From IMG/VR virus record IMGVR_UViG_3300021470_000006, positions 1-23,003 of that record: a DNA stretch of 23,003 nucleotides; one strand, 5' to 3'. The notes under the pieces are model-generated. The model made no database searches. It was not told the DNA's origin and saw nothing but the letters and a program-made list of their open reading frames with translations. Made by a program: the position numbers and the translations under genes. How positions within the stretch are numbered: position 1 is the stretch's first letter; each line of letters starts with the position of its first letter. The stretch comes from a virus. Below, in pieces: positions 11,426-20,400 of the stretch.

Positions 11426-12109
11426 TCACTTGTCGCACAGCGGGGGCGACGCGGGGAAAGGTAGACCCGCGCCGCCACGCCCGCCGTCCGGCTTGTTTCG
11501 CCACTCGCGGTAGAGCACCAGGGCGATCACCGCATAACAGGCAATATCGATCAGCGTGTCCTCGATGCCGTCGAACTCGCACACGCCACGCCGGAAGAAA
11601 GCCTTCACCCTGTGCATCTTGTCCGAGATTCGGATCATGCAGCCCGCCCACGCCGGCACGTTCACGACGTCCGCGCTCTGGCGGATGTTCGACAGGGCAT
11701 CCTCGGCAATCCCGTAATCCCTCGTTTTTCTTAAATGCAGCACACGCATCTCGTCGAGCACGCCAAGGAACTCCCTCGAGCCCGGCCGGATGTCGTCGTG
11801 TTCTGCAACGTGGGCGGCGTACTTCTCTGCGCTCTCCTTCGTGAGATGCTTCCAGCGTTCCGTCGCGTCGGGCTTCGGGTGGCACTTGCCGCCGTTGCAA
11901 CAGCCATCACTGCGGGCCTCGTGAACAGACATCATCGCCTCGTTGTGATCGGCCAGCGTCTGTATGGAATCTTGCATAGTTTTTCTTTCAATGAGCAGTC
12001 GTGCCACGTCCGCAGCGAGTCCACCCGCCGTGCCGCACCACTGCCCCTGGTATCGGTACGCACGGGCACGGGCCTCGGCGATGTACTCCGCAGATAGGGT
12101 GTACGTCAT
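11426..12109 (-). CDS. Nucleotide-modification-associated domain 1 (DUF1599-like) protein
   Basis: The C-terminal half (about residues 119-200) matches the Nmad1/DUF1599 pattern: LHLRKTRDYGIAEDALSNIRQSADVVNVPAWAGCMIRISDKMHRVKAFF, then CEFDGIEDTLIDIACYAVIALVLY. The family's D-Y-G...N..., R-x-x-DK-x-x-R and E-D-T-L-x-D-x-x-x-YA residues are all present. It is predicted to act on nucleotides in phages that modify DNA or adjust nucleotide pools. The N-terminal 110 residues are an extra helical region with a C-C-N-G-G-K-C cluster near residue 70, perhaps metal-binding. The start overlaps the phosphoesterase stop (ATGA). Confidence 0.75.
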   Translation of the reverse strand: MTYTLSAEYIAEARARAYRYQGQWCGTAGGLAADVARLLIERKTMQDSIQTLADHNEAMMSVHEARSDGCCNGGKCHPKPDATERWKHLTKESAEKYAAHVAEHDDIRPGSREFLGVLDEMRVLHLRKTRDYGIAEDALSNIRQSADVVNVPAWAGCMIRISDKMHRVKAFFRRGVCEFDGIEDTLIDIACYAVIALVLYREWRNKPDGGRGGAGLPFPASPPLCDK

Positions 12110-13275
12110 GGGTCAAGCCTCGGGGCGGCGACGTGCATTGCTGATAGGCCGCCAGACGGTGCGTAGAGAAATGTTTCCATCGCTTGCCTTGCACCGACGT
12201 AGCCGTTCGTGGAATGCCAATCGTCAGGCGGATTGAGGGCCGGGGCCGTTCGCACGATCACTCCTTGCAGCGTCTCGATTGGCCGGCTCCACTCAGCAGC
12301 CTGCGAGTGGAAGTGCCCCGTGTGCCACTCTCGGTGCGGGCACTGACTCCACTGCTGCGCCGCTTCCAATGCCATCAGCTGCGGAAGCTTGGATTTTGCT
12401 TTGTGCCCATGTGCGAAGCCCAGCAGCGTCCCGCCGCTTGAAAGGTATTGCCTGCCCGTGAAGTCGGGCTTGATTGTGACCCGCCTGTCGTTTCGGAACC
12501 GCTCTCCGAGGATGCGCTGGAACGTCCACGTCAACACCTCGTCGTGGTTGCCGTTGACCACCACGACGTCGGTCGGCGCGCTATCAGCAGAGCGTTCGAC
12601 GATAGCCAATAGGCTATCGCACCCGACCTCAATCATCTTCTGGAGCCGGCCGTCACGCTCCAGCGGAGTGCCGCCGGTCGTCGTGCCGCCGGGCGTGTCG
12701 TAGTGGAAGAGATCGCCAATGAAGGCAATCGTGCGACGAGCGGGCTTGTGCGTATCGCCAACCGCCAGGAGCTCGCCGCTCGCGTCGGCAATCATGCGTG
12801 CCGCGATGTCGAGATCGTAGTCGCCGCCGCCGGTGGTCTTGCCCCAGCAGTATTTTCCCAGATGAGAATCCGCCACAACGAGCACTTGCCACGGCCCCGC
12901 CCGCTTCGGTGCTTTGACAGCCTTGGTCAATGGTCGTCGCAGCCGCGCCGCTGCGATCATCGCCTCGACGATCTCCCTCGTCGTCGGACCGCCTTTCGGC
13001 TTGAGCCGCACAAACACGCGGTGCAACTCAATCGAACCGCCTTTCCCGTCGCCGCACTGCCACACCGTGGCCTCGCTGGCTGCGGTCTCAAAGCGAGTCA
13101 TGTCCGCCTCGATGTGCTTCAGCAAGTCCTCGACGGTCTTGATCCGTCGGCTCGTGGAACGTGCCTCCAGCGTGTCGCCTGTTTGCGACTGCGTGACTTG
13201 CTCGGCATCGGCTGCCGGCGTCGGAGCCGGCAGCTTCGCCCGCACGTCTGCGCTCAGCGGTCGTCTGACAGCCAT
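12106..13275 (-). CDS. Calcineurin-like metallophosphoesterase (389 aa)
   Basis: A metal-dependent phosphoesterase. All motifs of the fold are present in order: VVADSHLG (D-x-H), AFIGDLFHYD (GD), VVVNGNHDE (GNHD), LLGFAHGHK (H-G-H), and WHTGHFHS (GH-x-H). The N-terminal 120 residues are a separate region with a helical stretch (VEDLLKHIEADMTRFETAASEATVW) and a basic linker rich in K, R and P. It may act on nucleic acid or nucleotides; the substrate is unknown. The gene start overlaps the preceding gene by 22 bases, and its stop overlaps the Nmad1-like gene, so they may work together. Confidence 0.9.
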   Translation of the reverse strand: MAVRRPLSADVRAKLPAPTPAADAEQVTQSQTGDTLEARSTSRRIKTVEDLLKHIEADMTRFETAASEATVWQCGDGKGGSIELHRVFVRLKPKGGPTTREIVEAMIAAARLRRPLTKAVKAPKRAGPWQVLVVADSHLGKYCWGKTTGGGDYDLDIAARMIADASGELLAVGDTHKPARRTIAFIGDLFHYDTPGGTTTGGTPLERDGRLQKMIEVGCDSLLAIVERSADSAPTDVVVVNGNHDEVLTWTFQRILGERFRNDRRVTIKPDFTGRQYLSSGGTLLGFAHGHKAKSKLPQLMALEAAQQWSQCPHREWHTGHFHSQAAEWSRPIETLQGVIVRTAPALNPPDDWHSTNGYVGARQAMETFLYAPSGGLSAMHVAAPRLDP

Positions 13276-13520
13276 ACGGACAGACCTTTCAGGGCGATGA
13301 TGGGCCAGCCGCGATCCAGTGCGGCCGACCGGATACAGCGGGCCAGCGTGTGCCGTTTCACGTCGCCCATTTCGCCGGCAAGGAACTGCGTACGCATCGC
13401 CAGCAGTTCGGCCTGCCCGTCAGGAGGCAGCCTGTCGAGCCACGTCGTCCGCACTGACTGCGCTGCCAGCAGCGCGGAGACATCACCCAGCAGGCTTTTT
13501 GGGAGGCTTTTTTTCGCCAC
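13254..13520 (-). CDS. Hypothetical phage protein (88 aa), GTG start
   Basis: The start is set at a GTG (13520) with AAGGAGG nine bases upstream. The longer frame to 13625 lies inside the neighbouring small gene in another frame and is not supported. The product begins AKKSLPKSLLGDVSALLAAQ, continues WLDRLPPDGQAELLAMRTQFLAGEM, then HTLARCIRSAALDRGWPIIALKGLSVWL. It is mostly helical, like a small DNA-binding or terminase-accessory protein, but I do not recognise a defined family. It overlaps both neighbours (38 bases upstream, 22 bases downstream). Confidence 0.65.
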   Translation of the reverse strand: MAKKSLPKSLLGDVSALLAAQSVRTTWLDRLPPDGQAELLAMRTQFLAGEMGDVKRHTLARCIRSAALDRGWPIIALKGLSVWLSDDR

Positions 13521-13656
13521 GTTTCCGGCCCTCCTTGGCCGTGCGCCGCAGGAATACATTGCCGTCGTCGTCAGGCGTGCCGTGCACGAAGTCATCGTCG
13601 TCGATGATGTCGTCGGTCGAAACAAACTCAGTCGGCGGCTTCGGCTTGCGTGGCAT
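13483..13656 (-). CDS. Small charged phage protein (57 aa)
   Basis: A short frame with GAGG seven bases upstream of the ATG at 13656. The product has a basic, proline-rich N-terminus (MPRKPKPPTEF), an acidic middle (STDDIIDDDDFVHGTPDDDGNVF) and a strongly basic C-terminus (RRTAKEGRKRGEKKPPKKPAG). It fills the gap between the structural gene ending at 13672 and the next gene, which it overlaps. No function known; the charge pattern suggests an unfolded or nucleic-acid-binding tail. Confidence 0.65.
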   Translation of the reverse strand: MPRKPKPPTEFVSTDDIIDDDDFVHGTPDDDGNVFLRRTAKEGRKRGEKKPPKKPAG

Positions 13657-13671
13657 CGGGTCGCCTCGTGA

Positions 13672-14268
13672 TTACGTCACCTTGCCGTCGCAGACCGTGA
13701 ACACTGGTGCCGCCGCCGCCGCTGCCGCTGCCGTGTCGGCGGGGGTCAGCAACACGGAGACGGGCGAGCCATCAACAATCCGCGTGTTGGTTCCGTCGGT
13801 GTAGATCACTACCGCAGACCACTTGTATCGCACGGGAACGTACGACGGCGAGAACGGGTCGGTCTCGTACATGGCCGTCGCCGGTGGGTACGAGACGCCA
13901 AACGGGAACGTGACAGACAGGACGCCGCCTGAGTACGACCACGGCAGCGTGCTGCTGAACGCCTCTCCGCGCCGCGCGATGACAGGATACGTCCCCTGCG
14001 GTGCAGCCGGTGTGTTGTAGGCAAGCGCACGGGTGCCGGTACGCCATTGCAAAAAGTCGCCCGGCGAGAAAATCATTTGGATCGGCGCGGTCGTTGCTGG
14101 CGTCGGCCACGCGACAATGACTTCGTTTGTCTCGAAAGTCGGGAGCGCATAGACCACAAGGTGTGCGACGTCCAACGCTGCGGAGCCTTCGCAGACCGTG
14201 ATCTGTGCCGTGTAGTTCCGCCGAGCGGAAATGGTCACAGGAAGATAGAGCGGGAGCGAACGAGCCAT
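13672..14268 (-). CDS. Probable phage tail/structural protein (198 aa)
   Basis: Beta-rich throughout (LYLPVTISARRNYTAQITVCEG, VLSVTFPFGVSY, YKWSAVVIYTDGTNTRIVDGSPVSVLL). A run of eight alanines sits near the C-terminus (residues about 179-186), encoded by a GCC/GCT/GCG triplet tract near 13710-13733. No family is recognised. Its place at the end of the tail cluster suggests a tail-tip or virion decoration protein. AGGAGA lies eight bases upstream of the ATG. Confidence 0.6.
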   Translation of the reverse strand: MARSLPLYLPVTISARRNYTAQITVCEGSAALDVAHLVVYALPTFETNEVIVAWPTPATTAPIQMIFSPGDFLQWRTGTRALAYNTPAAPQGTYPVIARRGEAFSSTLPWSYSGGVLSVTFPFGVSYPPATAMYETDPFSPSYVPVRYKWSAVVIYTDGTNTRIVDGSPVSVLLTPADTAAAAAAAAPVFTVCDGKVT

Positions 14269-14287
14269 GCTGGTAGTCTCCTGCGTG

Positions 14288-14692
14288 TCATTGTGCGGGG
14301 AGTGTCAAGCTCGCCGCATTCCGTATCGCCCGCTTCACCAGTATCTTTCCTGCCATGTCGATGAACGGTAGCCCGCGTGCCGTCGCCTGCTCGCGCAGCC
14401 AGCCGACGATGGTGTCTAGGTTGGCTGCGCACCACCCCGGCGCTTCCTGTTCGCGCCGATCCATTTCAGCAGCGTGCGCCCGGCAGGCACAGTCGGGGGC
14501 GGAGGTGATGCCGATCATGGCGAGGAGCTTTTTGAGTTCCGTGCCGGGGCCGTGCGTGGGTGAGTGGGGCGGCTCGATTATCACCCCATCCCCCTGCGGC
14601 ACTTCGCACTGCCGAAGGCACGACACGCATGACGTTTGCCTGCCGCACGACACGCATACGCCGACTGCGTCAAATACACAAGAAATGTTCAT
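14288..14692 (-). CDS. Cysteine-rich conserved phage protein (134 aa)
   Basis: The N-terminal part has cysteines spaced in pairs (SCVFDAVGVCVSCGRQTSCVSCLRQC), a likely metal site or disulfide cluster. The C-terminal half, GPGTELKKLLAMIGI...CACRAHAAEMDRREQE...WCAANLDTIVGWLREQA...RGLPF, is a pattern I recognise from phage-like regions of planctomycete-type genomes. No function is known. The start overlaps the stop of the preceding cysteine-rich gene (ATGA). It may belong with the tail-tip proteins. Confidence 0.7.
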   Translation of the reverse strand: MNISCVFDAVGVCVSCGRQTSCVSCLRQCEVPQGDGVIIEPPHSPTHGPGTELKKLLAMIGITSAPDCACRAHAAEMDRREQEAPGWCAANLDTIVGWLREQATARGLPFIDMAGKILVKRAIRNAASLTLPAQ

Positions 14693-15495
14693 TCGGCACC
14701 GATAATCGAAAACGATCCCGAAATGCTTCTGTCCAGGTAAGCATCAGACGCCGTTCTGTCGGGCGTAACATCCCAACCAGGCTCGACGGAAACGCCGGAG
14801 CCACTCCCAGACCCCATGCAAAACTCGCCCCTCTTGCCGACGCCACTGATTGGCCCGTAGAAGTTGGCGCGAGATATCTGGCCGTTAATCCGTCGGCCTG
14901 CCGGAGCCAAGAGCGGCGGCTGCACCGGAAAAGCGACTGACAGGTAAAAGTAGCACGAAGGGGCGTCTAGATACCCTCCAATACTCGGATCGCGGATGCG
15001 GCCCGCGCTGGTTGTCATGAAGATATATGCCATAAGGGAGTTGCTTGATGGCGTTGCCGGGCCGTAATACACATAGCCAGACGCCCCGCTCTCGGCAGAA
15101 GTTCTCGCAAGCGTATAGCTCTGAGCAAGCGAGATCCCTTCAGCGCAATCCAGTTGCTCATTGTAGATGGACGGATCAATTGGATAAGTGTTCAAGACCG
15201 AATAGCATTCGCCAGATATAGACACAGACACATGAATCGACTTCGGCATCGCCCCTGTGTCTTGCGTGCCTGACGGGCACGGGCACGCCACCACGCACGG
15301 ATTTGGACTGCACGTCGTCCCCACCCCCTTAAACACCTGCCCCGTCCCTTGGCACTGACACTGAGGCGTGACGCTGCACGTCGTGCCCTCGCAGCACGCG
15401 CCCTCTTTGCAGGCGTTGAGGCAGTCGGCTTCGGTGGCGTAGCTTCCCGAGGTTGCGGGCGAGCCGTTGTACGTGGAGACTTGGCGGCAGGTCAT
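14689..15495 (-). CDS. Cysteine-rich tail-tip or fibre-like protein (268 aa)
   Basis: The first 90 residues are a disulfide-type module: EADCLNACKEGACCEGTTC...TPQCQCQGTG...TTCSPNPC...CPCPSG. The rest is beta-rich and aromatic (CYFYLSVAFPVQPPLL; NFYGPISG), with a GSGSGSGVSV linker. The 'CCEGTTC ... GTTCSPNPC' pattern is one I link to planctomycete proteins. Oxidised cysteines imply a virion surface location, so a receptor-binding or adsorption role is plausible. There is no good ribosome binding site before the ATG at 15495. Confidence 0.7.
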   Translation of the reverse strand: MTCRQVSTYNGSPATSGSYATEADCLNACKEGACCEGTTCSVTPQCQCQGTGQVFKGVGTTCSPNPCVVACPCPSGTQDTGAMPKSIHVSVSISGECYSVLNTYPIDPSIYNEQLDCAEGISLAQSYTLARTSAESGASGYVYYGPATPSSNSLMAYIFMTTSAGRIRDPSIGGYLDAPSCYFYLSVAFPVQPPLLAPAGRRINGQISRANFYGPISGVGKRGEFCMGSGSGSGVSVEPGWDVTPDRTASDAYLDRSISGSFSIIGAE

Positions 15496-15504
15496 TGTTT
15501 GTCG

Positions 15505-16119
15505 TTACGAGTACACGACCCCAAGGATGTCAAGCTTGCAAAATGTCTTATAGGAATTGTAAGAAGTGCCTGGGCCACCGTTAAATATTTCGCCACCCAA
15601 ATACGACGAGAAAGACTTTCCGATAATCCAGTCCCACCTACGAGCATCAGTGACTTCAGTGCACGGCTTCGCTTCAGTTGGCTGCTTTTGTACGGCGCAG
15701 AAAATGCCGCTTGCCGATGCAGTTCCGCACGGAAACGTGAACGACCCAGGGACAAGTATTCCAGATATAAGGACCGTGAATTGCATCGCAGATTGTGACT
15801 CAGCAAGCCGCAGTCGTACCGACCTGCCTTCGGTTGAACCACTGGCAGGCCTTCCCACCTGATGCGTCCATGCGTCTTGTGCTGGCACGCCGAAAGAATT
15901 ACTTGCCACAGCGGTTTGCGATTCCGCAGGTATTGATCTACGTTCGCTAGAAACAATACATTCCACAAACGCACTAAGAGATACCACAACAGAAACAGGG
16001 TTTCCGAAGCAACACGCCCCGTATCCGTCGTAGCACCACCACCCACCACAGCACCCGCAGTTCTCTGCGACCTTGCCGTCCTTGACGATCAGCGATCCGT
16101 TTTTTGTTGCAAGCGTCAT
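15505..16119 (-). CDS. Cysteine-rich tail-associated protein (204 aa)
   Basis: Begins ATKNGSLIVKDGKVAENC, then GCCGGWWCYDGYGACC, a conserved opening in tail clusters of this type: a beta-hairpin followed by a six-cysteine knot. The remainder is beta-rich with scattered cysteines. Base composition in the second half is lower in GC than the surroundings, as in many host-range genes. A tail-tip role is inferred. The start overlaps the preceding gene stop (ATGA). Confidence 0.7.
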   Translation of the reverse strand: MTLATKNGSLIVKDGKVAENCGCCGGWWCYDGYGACCFGNPVSVVVSLSAFVECIVSSERRSIPAESQTAVASNSFGVPAQDAWTHQVGRPASGSTEGRSVRLRLAESQSAMQFTVLISGILVPGSFTFPCGTASASGIFCAVQKQPTEAKPCTEVTDARRWDWIIGKSFSSYLGGEIFNGGPGTSYNSYKTFCKLDILGVVYS

Positions 16120-16556
16120 GTGCAGGCCGTTGTGTCAATCCAAGCCAAGCCGCCGGCAGCCGCGTGGCCGAGGGCCTGCTGCTTGCCCGCCGAGTAGTTT
16201 GGCAAACCCGTGAAATCAAACGAGGCCGCGTAGAACGTGCCGTTCGCTCTGGCAATCACCACCCATACGCCGCTCGGCAGTGTGGCGATGTAGTTCCACG
16301 CGTCAACCGTATTGCCGGTCGCCGCCGCTTCGGCACCGCCCTCGCCAACGTGAAGCGTCAGCGTCTGCTTCGTGCCTTTTGTCCACGCGGCAGTCGTTTT
16401 GCTCAGGTAGTGCGACGACGCCTGTGCGTTGCTGCTGCCACGCGGCCCGTCTTGGTTGCGGCTGCTGCCCTGCACGGCCCGCACCGTCTCGGCAATGGCG
16501 AGCGCAGACTCCCGCGTGAACTTCACGCCGTTCTTCGTGGCTTTGTCTCGTGCCAT
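16116..16556 (-). CDS. Probable baseplate/tail protein (146 aa)
   Basis: A helical N-terminus (FTRESALAIAETVRAVQGSSRN) is followed by a beta-rich domain (LTLHVGEGG...WNYIATLPSGVWVVIARANGTFYAASFDF) ending in a glycine- and alanine-rich tail. Its place between the tail protein at 16558 and the cysteine-rich proteins suggests a virion component. No family can be named with confidence. Confidence 0.7.
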   Translation of the reverse strand: MARDKATKNGVKFTRESALAIAETVRAVQGSSRNQDGPRGSSNAQASSHYLSKTTAAWTKGTKQTLTLHVGEGGAEAAATGNTVDAWNYIATLPSGVWVVIARANGTFYAASFDFTGLPNYSAGKQQALGHAAAGGLAWIDTTACT

Positions 16557-16557
16557 G

Positions 16558-17400
16558 CTAGTTCGGTATCTGTGTAAATGCGCCGTTGAATGGAAGCTCG
16601 TTGTAGACCTTGAACGTGAGCATGTCTGGCGGCGAGCCGTTTGTTTTCGCTACGCCGTTTGATAAAGCCGACGGGTCGCTGACCGGCTCCATGTTTGCGT
16701 CAAGAATCTTTTTCTTCCTGCCGCCTACAACCTGCTGGTAGCCAATGTCCCACAGCTTGAGGTTCCAACCCTCAGGCCGATACGCAAGCTCGACCGACAC
16801 CGACCAATACGACACGTCCTGCCCGCCAACTTGCTCAACCTCGCGTTGCCCGCTGATGCCCTGACATTTCACGCTGCCGGCTGGCATCCCCGACCACGAG
16901 TCAGAGTTCACCGCATTGACGTACTGCATGGCAATGAAGCGTGGGAAGCTTTGCCGACTGCCTGTGATCTGGATGTGCCACGACGAGTATTCTTTTTCGG
17001 CACCTTCCAGCGGGTCGCCCGCGGTGTTGACGATAAACGCGGGGCTGCTGAACCCTTGGTTGTAGTGCAGGATCGCCGGCCCGCTCGCCACGCTGCCACT
17101 GAACGTGAACTTATCCGCGCGATCCCACGGGGCAAGCTGCTTGTCCTCGGGCTTCACGAGGTCGTACGTGAATTCCACCTTGTAGTGGAGCGGGTCGCCG
17201 TCCTGCTGCGCGTTGATCTCGGTGCAGTACACCGGAAACTCGGGATGCTGGTCGAGCCAGTTGATCCCGCAGACTTGGGCAATAGCGGAAACGGAGGTCG
17301 TCGGATCGTCAACCGTCACGACGAACGTGCGTTTGCATTTCACGTTGCTGCCAAACGTCTGCTGCCCGCCGCGACCGTCGCACACTTCGATGTATCTCAT
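16558..17400 (-). CDS. Phage minor tail protein (280 aa)
   Basis: A beta-rich protein directly after the tape measure gene, overlapping its stop (ATGA), which is the usual place of the distal tail or baseplate hub protein. Segments such as RTFVVTVDDPTTSVSAIAQVCGI, YKVEFTYDLV, WHIQITGSRQSFPRFIAMQYVNAVNS and YWSVSVELAYRPEGWNLKLWDIGY resemble tail proteins that compare a position with a bound surface, but the family is not certain. Position gives the main support. Confidence 0.7.
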   Translation of the reverse strand: MRYIEVCDGRGGQQTFGSNVKCKRTFVVTVDDPTTSVSAIAQVCGINWLDQHPEFPVYCTEINAQQDGDPLHYKVEFTYDLVKPEDKQLAPWDRADKFTFSGSVASGPAILHYNQGFSSPAFIVNTAGDPLEGAEKEYSSWHIQITGSRQSFPRFIAMQYVNAVNSDSWSGMPAGSVKCQGISGQREVEQVGGQDVSYWSVSVELAYRPEGWNLKLWDIGYQQVVGGRKKKILDANMEPVSDPSALSNGVAKTNGSPPDMLTFKVYNELPFNGAFTQIPN

Positions 17401-20400
17401 ATCTTCACGACCTCTTCCTCGCTCAGGACAGTCACGACGCTTTCAAGGAGCCTCGACTGCTTCTTCATCTCGGCCAGTTGTTTCTTCGTGGGATCGTCTT
17501 GGCCGCGCAGCAGACGGAAGAACGTGCTGGCCCCTTCGCTGCTATTCACGCTGACGGCTTGGTTCGCGCGGCGGTCAGGTGCGTTGTTCTTTTCCGTCTT
17601 CTCCGCGATGTCGTCTACGCTCGACTCAAGCTCGGTGCGGAGCGTGCCGACCCGCTCCTTGAACTGCGCGGGGTCGATGACGCCGTTGTTCAAGGCGTCT
17701 TGCAGCTTCGCCCGATCTTCGCGGAACTTATCAGCGGGTGACTTCTCGCCGCCGCCCGGCAGGCTATCGGCTGCCTTCTTGCGTACTTGCTCCTTCGCTT
17801 TCTTTTTCTCGTCGTCAGTCAGCGTGCCGTTGTCGTCAATCGCCTTGAGTTCCTCGGCAATCTTCGCCCCCTCGGTCTTGAGCGAGTCACGAATCTTTTC
17901 GGCAAACTTCATGTCGTCGCCGACTCGCTTGAGTTCTTCGTTCATCGCGTCGGCAGCCTCGGCCATCTGGGCACGAGCGGCGTCGGGATCGATCAGCCCC
18001 TTGTCGAGTTTGTCCTTGATCTCCTGCGCGGCCGTGGCAAACTCAACCTTCGCAAGCAGAGCCGCGGCACCAAGCTCCTTGCCAGCACCGGCTGATTTCT
18101 TGATCTCAGCAGTGATGTCCTCGGACGCCTTCTTCTGATCCTCTTGGATTTTCTTGAGTGCCATCCCCGCCGGTGTCTGCGCCACGTAGGCGTCAGTAAT
18201 CTTGTTTGCGGCCTCGGCACGCTGCTCGGCGGTGAGCAGCCCTTGTCGCTCAAGTTCGTAGAGTTCGTGCACCTGTGCGGTCATCTTCTCGTACGGCGAG
18301 AGCAAGCCTTCTTTGATCGACTTGGCTCGATCAATGGCTTGCTTCTGACGTTCGGCCTCAGCGTCCTTGAGTTGCTTTTGCTTTTCGAGTTGCTCCTCGA
18401 TAGCCTTCGTGTCCTGCCCGCCGGTCTGCGCGGGGACCGAAAAGCTCATGCCAAAAAACTTAGCAACGGCCTCGGCCTTCTTGAACAGATACTCGAGGAA
18501 CTGAGCAACGGGCGTCACGACAACTTGCAGGATGGCCGATATGCCACGAATCATATTGGCAATCACCATACCGGCGACACGAAACGCAACGCCAAAGATG
18601 CCGCCCAATGACTTGAGCAGCGGGCCGATCTCGGCACTCATGTCAGCGAACGCTCCGATAGCAATCGCCACGCCCTCGGCGATACCCGCGAAAAGGTCTG
18701 TGAACGGTGCAAGCAGCGTCTTGCCAAGCCGGGACGATGCTGCTGCCGTTGCGTCGAACGCATCGTCAAGACGTTGGAACGATGACACGTCCATGTCGCT
18801 CATCGTGCCGCCCAGCAAGTCGATCTGTGCCCGTGCCTCGTCGAGGCCAGCCAGCCCGGCAATCGCATCGGCACCACCCTTGCCAAACAGCTTGAGTGCG
18901 AGTGCATTCCGATGTGCCGAGTCTTCCATGCCGTTGAGTGCGTTGGCGGCTTTCTCGATCAACTGCTCGGGGCTGCTGCTCTGAAGTTCTTCCTGCGAGA
19001 TTCCAAGCTGTGCGAACGCCTCGGCCTGCTCCTTCGCACCATTGCGAGCGGCATCAGTCGCTACCGAGAACTTGCGGGTGGCCTTGGCAAGATCCTCAAT
19101 TCCCATACCGGCGTTTTCCGCCGCAAGCTTGATGACCTCAAGCTCCTGATAGCTCACGCCCATCTGCGTCGCAAGCTGCGAGTTCCGTTCGACCTCGGCA
19201 CCAGTGGCACCAAGGGCAGCGGCGAGCTTTGTCGCACCGACCACGACCGCGGTGATGATGGCCCCAATGACCATCAGCTGCGGAGCAATTGCCATGAGCG
19301 ACGACCCGCCGGACGCGAACGCATTGCTTAGTCCGCCGGCAATGTCGCTGAACATTGTTTTCAGCCCGGCACCGAAACCGCCGCTGAATCCAGCCATCAT
19401 CTTCTTCATGCCGCCGCCGAACGTGTCGAGAGCACGGGCCGCTGCGCCGATCGGGCCGGGCATCCCGCCGAACGCCTGCCCAAGCGTCTGGGCCTGCGGC
19501 ACAGTGCCCGCCAACGCGTCTTCGGCTTTCTTGCTCGCGCGGGCAAACGTCTCCTGCGAGATCGCACCCTGCGATAGCATCGTCTTAAGCTCGGCAAGCT
19601 CTTGGTCGTATCGCTCGGTGGCAGTGAGGTTTGATTGCGTCACGGCCTTGCCACGCTCCATCGCAGCAGCGAGAGCCTTCACCGCCGGATCAGCGGCTTG
19701 TGTCGCGCGGGTGAAAGTCTCCTGCGAGATTGCACCCTGCTCCAGCATCGTCTTTAGACTTGCAAGCTCTTGGTCGTACTTCTCCTGCTCGGTCAAGTTT
19801 GCCTGCGTCACCGACTTGCCACGCTCCATCGCAGCGGCGAGAGCTTGGGCGGCGGGGTCAGCCGCAGCCATCGCGGCCCTGACGTGCTCCACCGACGCCG
19901 CGTAGTTCTCGTCGTCAACGATGCCCATCTCTAGTGCGGCATCGAGCGACCGCAGCTGCGCCTCGTACTTCGCCGTCGCCGGCTCCGATCCTGCCATGAT
20001 CGCCCGCGACTCTTGCAGCACGCGATTGAATTTCTGCTGGTCTGTCTCCGTGCCGTTGATCGCGCCGGGCAGCGTGGCGATCGCGTTGCGGTACTGCTCT
20101 GCCGAAACCTTGCCCGAGAGAAAGTCCGCACGATTCTCCGCGAGGCCAGACCGCAGCCGCTCAAGCGCTGGAGTCGCTGCCTTGGCCGCTGCGACGACGT
20201 GGCCCTCGGCCTCGGCAAGTTGTTCGGCAGACATCCCCGCGGCCGCCTGCGAGCCTCGTAGGGCCTCCAGGCCTGACTTGATCCGGTCGGCTTCGCTGAC
20301 GGTGGTCTTGAAGCGAGTCTGCAACCGGCCGTACGACGTGCCAAACGAGTCAACGCTTGTCGTGCCGTTGGCGAGGCCAGCCGCCAGCGTCGCCATCTTC

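Noticed and set aside
12703-13671. Plus-strand open frame of 322 codons
   Set aside because: It runs antisense to the phosphoesterase, whose catalytic motifs are all intact, and is arginine-rich without recognisable motifs. A GC-rich shadow.
13704-13737. GCC-type triplet tract considered as a contingency repeat
   Set aside because: The units are mixed alanine codons in frame, and length changes would not shift the frame. It is most simply an alanine linker.
16831-18138. Plus-strand open frame of 435 codons opposite the tail genes
   Set aside because: It lies opposite the tape measure and minor tail genes, has the serine/phenylalanine-rich composition of an antisense shadow, and shows no family pattern.
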